Positions 5,293 to 10,411 of a stretch of DNA of 10,411 nt are shown piece after piece. The stretch lies in NCBI GenBank assembly GCA_965365655.1, contig CBDUCN010000179.1, forward strand, positions 1-10,411, in the 5' to 3' direction. Within the stretch, counting starts at the first letter, position 1, and each line of letters begins with the position of its first letter. Both the position numbers and the translations under genes were made by a program. The notes below the pieces were generated by a model that searched no databases, was not told the origin of the DNA, and saw only the letters and a program-made list of their open reading frames with translations. The stretch comes from JBFHNV01 sp965365655 (lineage in GTDB: Bacteria > Pseudomonadota > Gammaproteobacteria > HK1).

Positions 5293-6368
5293 CAGCCGGG
5301 GCGAAGGCCGTGACGAGGCGCCACGCGCGGCACGAGAAGGCGGTGAATATCGCGCTGCAAGGTGGCGGTGCGCACGGCGCCTTCACCTGGGGCGTGCTCG
5401 ACAAGCTGTTCGAGGACGACCGTATCTGGATCGAGGCGATCAGCGGCACCTCCGCGGGCGCGATGAACGCCGTGGTGGCGGCACAGGGCATGTACGAGAA
5501 CGGCGCCGCAGGCGCCCGCGAGCACCTGCACCGGTTCTGGGAGGCCACCAGCCGGGCCGCGCGGCACAGCCCCATCCAGCGTTCCGCGTGGGCCCATCTC
5601 ACCGGCTCCTGGTCCCTGGACAGCTCGCCCAGCTACGTGTTCTTCAACATGCTGCAGCGGGTCGCCTCGCCCTACGATCTCAATCCCCTGGACCACAATC
5701 CGCTGCGCGACCTGGTCGACGAGCTGGTCGACTTCGACAAGGTGCGCGCCTGCGGCGACATGGGGATCTTCATCTCCGCCACCAACGTGACAACCGGGCG
5801 CGTGCGGGTCTTCGAGCGCGAGGAGATCACGCTGGACACGGTGATGGCATCGGCGTGCCTGCCTTACCTGTTCAAGGCCGTGGAGATCGACGGCTGCGCG
5901 TACTGGGACGGCGGCTACATGGGCAACCCGCCGCTGTTCCCGTTCTTCCACGGCAGCCCCTCGGACGACATCGTGATCGTGCAGATCAACCCGGTGCTGC
6001 GCGAGGGCACGCCGCGCACCGCGGCCGAGATCCAGAACCGCGTGAACGAGATCACCTTCAACAGCGCGCTGCTGCACGAGCTCCGCGCGATCGACTTCGT
6101 TCGCCGGCTGCATGACCACGGAAGGCTCGATCCGGGAGAGTACCGGCGCGTGAACCTGCACATCATCGAGGCGCGCAAGATGATGCGGCCGCTGGACGCC
6201 TCGTCGAAGCTGAACGCCGAATGGGCCTTCCTGCGTCACCTCTTCGCGATCGGACGCGACGCCGCCGAGCAATGGCTTGCGAAGCACTTCGACGATCTCG
6301 GGGTGCGTTCCAGCGTCGACGTGCGACAGATGTTCCAGGGCGTGGGCGTGTTGCCGCACGCGCGTTGA
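5289..6368 (+). CDS. Patatin-like phospholipase family protein
   Basis: A 359-aa patatin-like acyl hydrolase. Known: patatins use a Ser-Asp dyad to cleave acyl chains from lipids. Seen: the oxyanion glycine motif QGGGAHG (24-30), the nucleophile elbow GTSAG with Ser55, and DGGYMGNPP carrying the catalytic Asp207, all in the expected order and spacing. I see no signal peptide or membrane helix, so it should be cytoplasmic or peripherally membrane-bound. A GGAGG at 5274-5278 stands 10 bases before the ATG, supporting this start. The C-terminal region after about residue 240 is helical and charged, and includes AEIQNRVNEITFNSALLHELRA in the segment from about 243. No CD-NTase or other defence partner is near, so it is best read as a general lipid hydrolase. 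Confidence 0.93.
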   Translation: MTAGAKAVTRRHARHEKAVNIALQGGGAHGAFTWGVLDKLFEDDRIWIEAISGTSAGAMNAVVAAQGMYENGAAGAREHLHRFWEATSRAARHSPIQRSAWAHLTGSWSLDSSPSYVFFNMLQRVASPYDLNPLDHNPLRDLVDELVDFDKVRACGDMGIFISATNVTTGRVRVFEREEITLDTVMASACLPYLFKAVEIDGCAYWDGGYMGNPPLFPFFHGSPSDDIVIVQINPVLREGTPRTAAEIQNRVNEITFNSALLHELRAIDFVRRLHDHGRLDPGEYRRVNLHIIEARKMMRPLDASSKLNAEWAFLRHLFAIGRDAAEQWLAKHFDDLGVRSSVDVRQMFQGVGVLPHAR

Positions 6369-6408
6369 GACGCGTTCCGGGTCCGCTGACGCCGTCCCGG
6401 CGCGCGGC

Positions 6409-6430
6409 CGCCGCGGTGCGGACCGCAGCG
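6409..6430 (+). terminator. Weak hairpin downstream of the patatin gene
   Basis: CGC-c-GCGGT (6409-6417) can pair with ACCGC-a-GCG (6422-6430) around a 4-nt loop with one mismatch, about 40 bases after the patatin stop. No T-run follows, so terminator function is only a guess from its position. Confidence 0.2.
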
Positions 6431-6486
6431 CCGTGTCCTCTCGTCCGCGCTCGATGCCGGGCGACGTCGCACTCCGCAGCGGCCGG

Positions 6487-6515
6487 TTGCAAACGATACG
6501 GCCAGTCCGTAGAAC
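6487..6515 (+). promoter_or_regulatory. Possible sigma-70 promoter before the FkbM/FkbH/Nif11 gene set
   Basis: TTGCAA (6487-6492) and TAGAAC (6510-6515) are separated by exactly 17 bases, each matching four of six consensus positions. They lie in the 210-bp gap after the patatin gene, about 65 bases before the first methyltransferase start. The short AT-richer patch stands out in its GC-rich surroundings. Confidence 0.3.
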
Positions 6516-6578
6516 GGGAGCGCCGCTGCGGGGCGGCAACGTTGCGGGAGGGCGGCGATCAATCATGCAGGCGGCACG

Positions 6579-7259
6579 ATGACCGGTGATGCCGTGCAGC
6601 GCGGCGCCGCCGCGAGCGGCGGGCCGTGGCACTCCCAGTTCGGACAGGACCGCTTCCTCGACCGCGAGATATTCCACGGCCGCCGCGACGGCGTGTTCGT
6701 GGAGGCCGGCGCGTACGACGGCGTGACCGGGTCCAACACGGCGTTCTTCGAGCGCGTGCGCGGCTGGCGCGGCCTGCTCGTCGAGCCGTCCCCGTCGCTC
6801 GCGGCGCACGCCCGGCGACATCGCGACAGCCCCGTGCACGAGGTGGCGCTCGCGCCGCGCACCGGTCACGCGCGCTTCATCGACGTGCACGCCGGCTACC
6901 GGATGATGGGTGGACTCGAGCGCACGTACCCGGCGGATCTGCTGCACGCGCTGCGCGCGAACGCGCGGCACGAGGAGCAGGTGATCGACGTGCCGACCCG
7001 GCCGCTCGCCGCGCTGCTCGACGAGGCCGGGCTCACGCGGGTGGACCTGGTGTCGCTGGACATCGAGGGCGGCGAGATGGCGGTGCTCGAGGACTTCGCG
7101 TTCCATCGCTTCCACGTCGACGCGTGGTGCATCGAGAACCACACGCACGCGCCTGCGCTGCGCGCGCTGATGGAGCGTCACGGTTATCTACAGCGGGCGA
7201 TCCTCGGCGTCGACGAGATCTACGTCCGCCGCGACGCGCGCTCCGAAGGTGACTGCTGA
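6579..7259 (+). CDS. FkbM-family methyltransferase (first of two)
   Basis: A 226-aa SAM-dependent methyltransferase of the FkbM type. Seen: SQFGQDRFLDREIF (19-32) leads into motif I FVEAGAYDGVTGSNT (40-54), followed by an acidic ribose-binding position in LLVEPSP (Glu69) and VDLVSLDIEGGEMAVLEDF (155-173), the hallmark second block of the family. Known: FkbM enzymes O- or N-methylate natural products, glycans and, in some RiPP pathways, peptide side chains. The ATG has a weak AGGCGG before it. Its 3' end overlaps the next methyltransferase gene by 11 bp, so the two are probably translated together. It resembles its neighbour only in the core motifs, so it is not a recent duplicate. A Nif11-leader peptide gene three genes on makes a peptide substrate possible; a glycan or small molecule remains equally open. 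Confidence 0.88.
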   Translation: MTGDAVQRGAAASGGPWHSQFGQDRFLDREIFHGRRDGVFVEAGAYDGVTGSNTAFFERVRGWRGLLVEPSPSLAAHARRHRDSPVHEVALAPRTGHARFIDVHAGYRMMGGLERTYPADLLHALRANARHEEQVIDVPTRPLAALLDEAGLTRVDLVSLDIEGGEMAVLEDFAFHRFHVDAWCIENHTHAPALRALMERHGYLQRAILGVDEIYVRRDARSEGDC

Positions 7260-8058
7260 GCCCGCCGCCCTTCCGGGCAGCGCCGCGTTCGGCGCGTGCC
7301 GTTACGGCCACATGGTCTATCTCGCGAACGACCGTTTCATCGGGCGCTCGCTGCACGCGTACGGCGAGTACTCCGAGGCGGAGTGTGCGCTGCTGCGCAG
7401 GCTGCTCGCGCCCGGCGACCGCGTGGTCGAGGCCGGCGCCAACGTCGGCGCACACACGCTCGCACTGTCGCGCATCGTCGGCGCGCGCGGGCGCGTCGTC
7501 GCGTTCGAGCCGCAGCCGCTGATGCACCGGCTGCTCGCCGCGAACCTCGCCCTCGCCGGCGCCGACAACGTCGAGGCGCGCGGCGAGGCGCTCGGCAGCG
7601 CGCCGGGAACGCTGCACGTGCCGCCGGTGGACTACGGCGCCACGGGCAACTTCGGCGGCGTCGCGTTGACCGGCGATGGCTCCGGCACCGCGGTCCGGGT
7701 GCGCTGCATCGACGAGCTCGAGCTGACGCGCTGCGATCTCGTGAAGGTCGACGTGGAAGGCATGGAGCGCGATGTCGTCGAGGGCGCACGCGACACCATC
7801 CGGCGGCACCGTCCCGTGCTCTACGTCGAGAACGATCGCCGCGAGCGATCGCAGGCCCTGATCGCGCTGCTGCTGGACCTCGGCTACCGGCTCTACTGGC
7901 ACCTGCCGTACCTGTTCAACCCGCACAACTTCCGGGGCGTCACGCGCAACCTGTTCCCCGGCATCGCGTCGATCAACGTGCTGTGCCTGCCCGACGCGCG
8001 GCCGCCGCCATCGCAGCGCATGCCGGCGCTGCGCTCGCCCGCGGACTGGTGGCGCTGA
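7249..8058 (+). CDS. FkbM-family methyltransferase (second of two)
   Basis: A 269-aa SAM-dependent methyltransferase. It begins with GTG at 7249, inside the last codons of the preceding gene; the frame and the motif positions support this start. Seen: motif I VVEAGANVGAHTLALSR (59-75), the acidic position in VVAFEPQP (Glu87), and CDLVKVDVEGMERDVVEGA (162-180), the FkbM signature. The C-terminal part, WHLPYLFNPHNFRG and NLFPGIASINVLCLP, is a conserved tail of one FkbM subgroup common in proteobacteria. The product should be cytoplasmic. The 11-bp overlap implies production together with the first methyltransferase, and the difference between the two suggests different target atoms. The end (PPPSQRMPALRSPADWWR) is outside the fold. 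The substrate is not predictable from sequence. Confidence 0.9.
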   Translation: MTAEPAALPGSAAFGACRYGHMVYLANDRFIGRSLHAYGEYSEAECALLRRLLAPGDRVVEAGANVGAHTLALSRIVGARGRVVAFEPQPLMHRLLAANLALAGADNVEARGEALGSAPGTLHVPPVDYGATGNFGGVALTGDGSGTAVRVRCIDELELTRCDLVKVDVEGMERDVVEGARDTIRRHRPVLYVENDRRERSQALIALLLDLGYRLYWHLPYLFNPHNFRGVTRNLFPGIASINVLCLPDARPPPSQRMPALRSPADWWR

Positions 8059-8139
8059 GCACGCGCCCGCGCCGCGCTTGCGCGCGATGCCGGCGCACGC
8101 TTCAATCCGGGCGTATCCGCGAGCCGGCCCGGTGATGCG

Positions 8140-9927
8140 ATGACCGCACCGCTCCCGCACCCGTTCACGGGCGTCAAGCTCGTCGTCTGGGATCTCGACG
8201 ACACCTTCTGGTCCGGCACGCTGGACGAGGGCGGCATCCGCTGGGAGCCGCGCAACGAGCGGATCGTGCGCGCGCTGGCTGCGGCGGGCGTGGTCAGCTC
8301 CATCTGCTCGAACAACGACCACGACCGGGCGGCGGCGGTGCTGCGCGAGCACGGCCTGTGGGAGCACTTCGTCTTCCCGCGCATCGCGTGGCACGACAAG
8401 GCGCGGATGATCGGCGAGCTGCTCGGGGCGGCGGGCCTGCGGGCCGACGACGTCGCGTTCGTCGACGACAATGCCCGCGTGCGCGAGGCGGTTCGTTACC
8501 GGCACCCCCGAATGAGAGTCCTGGCGTGCGGGGCGCTGTCCGCGCTGGACCCGGGCGCGATCCCGGTCCTCGATCCGGGGCTGCGGCGCCTCGAGCGCTA
8601 CCGCGTCCTCGAGCGCAAGGCGAGCGCGCGCAGCCGCACGGCTCCCGGCAGCGACCGGGAATTCCTCGAGGGGTCCCGGATACGCGTGAGCCTGGACGAG
8701 GACCCGGCGCCGCACCGGGAGCGGATCGTCGAGCTGATCGCGCGCACGAATCAGCTGAACTTCACGAAGGTGAGGCTCGCGCACGGCGAGCTGGACGCGG
8801 TGCTCGGCGACCGGCGGCTGCGCACCGGCACGGTGCGCGTCACGGATCGCTTCGGCGACTACGGCATCGCCGGCTTCTACGCGCTCGACGAAGGCGCGCA
8901 CCGGCTGCGCCACTTCCTGTTCTCGTGCCGGGTGCTGAACATGGGTGTAGAGCAGTTCGTGTGGCGCCACCTCGGGCGCCCCGCGCTCGACGTGGTGTCG
9001 CCGGTGGCCTCGGATCCCGCGACGCCCGACGACGTCGACTGGATCGCGATCGTGGACGCGCCCGGCGGTGCGCCGCAGCCGTGCGGCGCGGCCGCGGGGA
9101 CCTCGCTGCTGATGAAGGGGGGCTGCGACCTGCTCGCGATGCAGGCGTATCTGCACTCGGAGCAGCTCGGCCCCGGCGGCCTGCGGGTGGACTGGGAGCT
9201 GCTGGAGCACGACCAGGGCGTGCAGCGTTACGGCCACAGCGCGCTCGGCATCCTGCTCGCCGTGGACGACGGTGCGCACGTGGATCTGATCGGGCGGCTG
9301 CCGTGGCTGCGCAACTGGCAGACGCGGCTGTTCGGCGGCGATTACGACTGGGCGTGCCTGAGCCTGTGGGTCGACTACGCGTGCACGCGCTACCGACACC
9401 GCGCTACGGGCCTGGTCGTGCCCGCGTTCGAACCGCTGGGCCCGCAGACCCCGCAGTCGGTATGGCGTTACTGGTGGGGCGAGGACCAGGAACATCGTTC
9501 GTGGTTCGAGAGCACGTTCGAGCCGATCGGCCCGCTCACGCCCGGCGAGCTGCGCGATCAGCTCATCGAGCTGCGGCGCCGGATTCCTCGGCGCACCGGC
9601 CTCGTCGTCATGAACGGCGCCGAGGTCGACCGGCGCTTCACGTATCCGTGGGGCGCACCGGCGGCGCAGCGCCACCGGATGCTCAACGCCGCGCTGGACG
9701 CGATGGGCGCAGCCGACGGCATGCGCGTGCTCGACGTTCGCCGCCGCGTGCACGGGCCGCGACAGCTGGTGGACATGCAGACCCACTTCAGCCGGCGCGC
9801 GAGCTTCGATCTGGCCGCGGACCTGCGCCGTGTCATCGGCCTCGCGGAGCCCGCGGACGCGCCGCCGTCCGCGATGCGGCGCCGCAGCGCGGCGGATGCG
9901 CCGGCCGGCCGCGGCGATCCCGTGTGA
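8140..9927 (+). CDS. FkbH-like HAD-IIIC protein with extra C-terminal (possibly SGNH-like) domain
   Basis: A 595-aa multidomain protein. Seen, residues about 12-125: a HAD-IIIC domain with VVWDLDDTFWSGTLDEGG (nucleophile Asp18, acid/base Asp20), the motif-II serine in CSNNDH (Ser57), Lys87, and the acidic FVDDN (Asp109-Asp110). Residues about 190-280 form the FkbH C-terminal region: ELIARTNQLNFTK, RVTDRFGDYGIAGFY and FLFSCRVLNMGVEQFV, with a Cys at 263. Known: FkbH-type proteins such as OzmB take the glyceryl unit of 1,3-bisphosphoglycerate, remove phosphate and load it on a carrier protein. Those are about 360 aa; here some 290 residues follow, with KGGCDL (326-331), VVMNGAEV and VDMQTHFSR (D545, H549) placed like SGNH-hydrolase blocks, which is inference. 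The last 25 residues are low complexity. No carrier-protein gene is visible. Confidence 0.87.
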   Translation: MTAPLPHPFTGVKLVVWDLDDTFWSGTLDEGGIRWEPRNERIVRALAAAGVVSSICSNNDHDRAAAVLREHGLWEHFVFPRIAWHDKARMIGELLGAAGLRADDVAFVDDNARVREAVRYRHPRMRVLACGALSALDPGAIPVLDPGLRRLERYRVLERKASARSRTAPGSDREFLEGSRIRVSLDEDPAPHRERIVELIARTNQLNFTKVRLAHGELDAVLGDRRLRTGTVRVTDRFGDYGIAGFYALDEGAHRLRHFLFSCRVLNMGVEQFVWRHLGRPALDVVSPVASDPATPDDVDWIAIVDAPGGAPQPCGAAAGTSLLMKGGCDLLAMQAYLHSEQLGPGGLRVDWELLEHDQGVQRYGHSALGILLAVDDGAHVDLIGRLPWLRNWQTRLFGGDYDWACLSLWVDYACTRYRHRATGLVVPAFEPLGPQTPQSVWRYWWGEDQEHRSWFESTFEPIGPLTPGELRDQLIELRRRIPRRTGLVVMNGAEVDRRFTYPWGAPAAQRHRMLNAALDAMGAADGMRVLDVRRRVHGPRQLVDMQTHFSRRASFDLAADLRRVIGLAEPADAPPSAMRRRSAADAPAGRGDPV

Positions 9928-9942
9928 AGCCGTTCACGGGCG

Positions 9943-9972
9943 TTGCGGGCCGGACGGTGTTAGGAATACAAC
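9943..9972 (+). promoter_or_regulatory. Possible promoter for the Nif11-leader peptide gene
   Basis: TTGCGG (9943-9948) and TACAAC (9967-9972) lie 18 bases apart in the 78-bp gap before the peptide gene. The TAGGAATACAAC patch is unusually AT-rich for this DNA. A start near 9979 would leave a leader of about 27 nt with a strong ribosome site. Separate expression of a RiPP precursor at higher level than its enzymes would be typical. Confidence 0.3.
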
Positions 9973-10005
9973 GGTGCGACAGACCACTGCGAGGAGGACC
10001 TCCAC

Positions 10006-10389
10006 ATGGCGATGGACAAGGTGTTCGAGTTTCTGAGCCGCCTGCAAACGGACGACGAGCTGGCGACGAAGGCAGACGACGCGTTCGTCTCCGGACTGCA
10101 CGTCGTGGCGGGAAGCGCCGGATACGGCTTCAGCGAGGACGAGCTCAGGGCAGGAATGGACGCTGCGGCGCAGCGCCCGCTGCCGGAGAGCCTGGAGGAT
10201 CTGGAGGAGCTGAGCGACGCGGAGCTGGACAACGTCGTCGGCGCCGGGTCGTCGTTCGACACCGTCTTCGCCGGCATCAGCAGCATGGGCATGACCACGG
10301 ACACGGTGTTCGCCGGCAGCTCGGTGACCGTGGACGGCGTATCGCTTCGCTTCTCGAGCTTCTCGAGCCTCGGGTACACCCGGCGCTGA
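10006..10389 (+). CDS. Nif11-leader-type RiPP precursor peptide
   Basis: A 127-aa acidic protein with no cysteine, which I read as a RiPP precursor of the Nif11-like leader family. Seen: the leader begins VFEFLSRLQTDDELATKADDA (6-26), the Nif11 pattern of a helix with L-x-x-D-x-x-L, continues through SAGYGFSEDELRAGMD (37-52), and ends with ELSDAELDNVVGAG (68-81), which matches the LSDxELxxVxGG-type cleavage end. Cutting after Ala80 would release a 47-residue core rich in Ser, Thr, Phe and Gly. A strong GAGGAGGA (9991-9998) is seven bases before the ATG. Known: Nif11 leaders guide modifying enzymes, and C39-peptidase transporters cut at the double-glycine-like site; the family's link to nitrogen fixation is only in name. 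The neighbours on the same strand (two FkbM methyltransferases, an FkbH-like protein) are candidate tailoring enzymes. Confidence 0.85.
   Translation: MAMDKVFEFLSRLQTDDELATKADDAFVSGLHVVAGSAGYGFSEDELRAGMDAAAQRPLPESLEDLEELSDAELDNVVGAGSSFDTVFAGISSMGMTTDTVFAGSSVTVDGVSLRFSSFSSLGYTRR
10246..10386 (+). other. Predicted core peptide with DTVFAG and FSS repeats
   Basis: This codes for residues 81-127, after the predicted Gly-Ala/Gly cut. DTVFAG occurs at 85-90 and again at 99-104, a 14-residue period, each followed by Ser-rich residues; FSSFSS (116-121) is a second short repeat before the LGYTRR end. About one third of residues are Ser or Thr. There is no Cys, Asn, Gln, Lys, His or Trp, which argues against lanthionine, sactionine and Asn-methylation chemistry. 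Confidence 0.55.
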
Positions 10390-10411
10390 GCGTGCCGCCC
10401 GCGCGCCAGCG

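Noticed and set aside
5289..6368. Patatin gene as an anti-phage effector (CapV-like)
   Set aside because: No CD-NTase, ubiquitin-like or other CBASS gene is next to it, and the neighbours are unrelated. A general lipid hydrolase is the simpler reading.
4833..7181. 782-aa open frame on the minus strand
   Set aside because: It lies antisense to the patatin and first methyltransferase genes, is full of Arg/His/Val-rich low-complexity sequence and has no domain. It is a GC-rich shadow frame.
8078..8106. Promoter TTGCGC-17-TTCAAT before the FkbH-like gene
   Set aside because: Only three of six positions match in the -35 and four in the -10. Such matches are expected by chance, and the gene is close enough to its neighbour to be cotranscribed.
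7033..9786. 917-aa open frame on the minus strand
   Set aside because: It is antisense to the methyltransferase and FkbH-like genes, which have clear motifs. Its composition is typical of a mirrored high-GC coding frame.
10006..10389. Link of the Nif11-type peptide to nitrogen fixation
   Set aside because: The leader family takes its name from nif clusters, but no nif gene is present. The GA/G cleavage site and repeat core fit a RiPP precursor instead.

Overview
The window is GC-rich (about 70% by eye), densely coded, and has the codon use and gene content of a high-GC proteobacterium. I cannot name the genus. Nothing looks like phage, plasmid or CRISPR, and I see no tRNA or rRNA.

Left part (1-3164, + strand): a probable catabolic or cofactor-linked operon. 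It holds the C-terminal end of a xanthine-dehydrogenase-family molybdopterin subunit, a MoaD/ThiS-like sulfur carrier ending in Gly-Gly, an RraA-like aldolase/decarboxylase and an alpha/beta hydrolase with good catalytic residues. A 121-122 bp MITE/REP-like palindromic element (two perfect 31-bp inverted arms) lies between the sulfur carrier and the RraA gene. It appears to have cut the original 5' end of the RraA gene and supplied a replacement ATG from its right arm.

Middle part (3199-6368): two minus-strand genes (a DUF1810 protein, then an agmatinase/ureohydrolase-family enzyme). A 452-bp region with inverted repeats and a possible leader ORF separates them from a divergent + strand patatin-like phospholipase. 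These look like ordinary housekeeping or accessory genes.

Right part (6579-10389, + strand): two unlike FkbM-family methyltransferases overlapping by 11 bp, a 595-aa FkbH-like HAD-IIIC protein with an additional C-terminal region that may be SGNH-hydrolase-like, and a 127-aa peptide with a Nif11-type leader, a Gly-Ala/Gly cleavage site and a cysteine-free, repeat-containing Ser/Thr/Phe-rich core. This is the most interesting piece: a candidate RiPP (ribosomally made, modified peptide) locus whose visible tailoring enzymes are methyltransferases and an FkbH-like glyceryl/phosphatase protein rather than a lanthipeptide synthetase or radical SAM enzyme. The locus reaches the right edge, so transporter, protease or further modifying genes may lie just outside.
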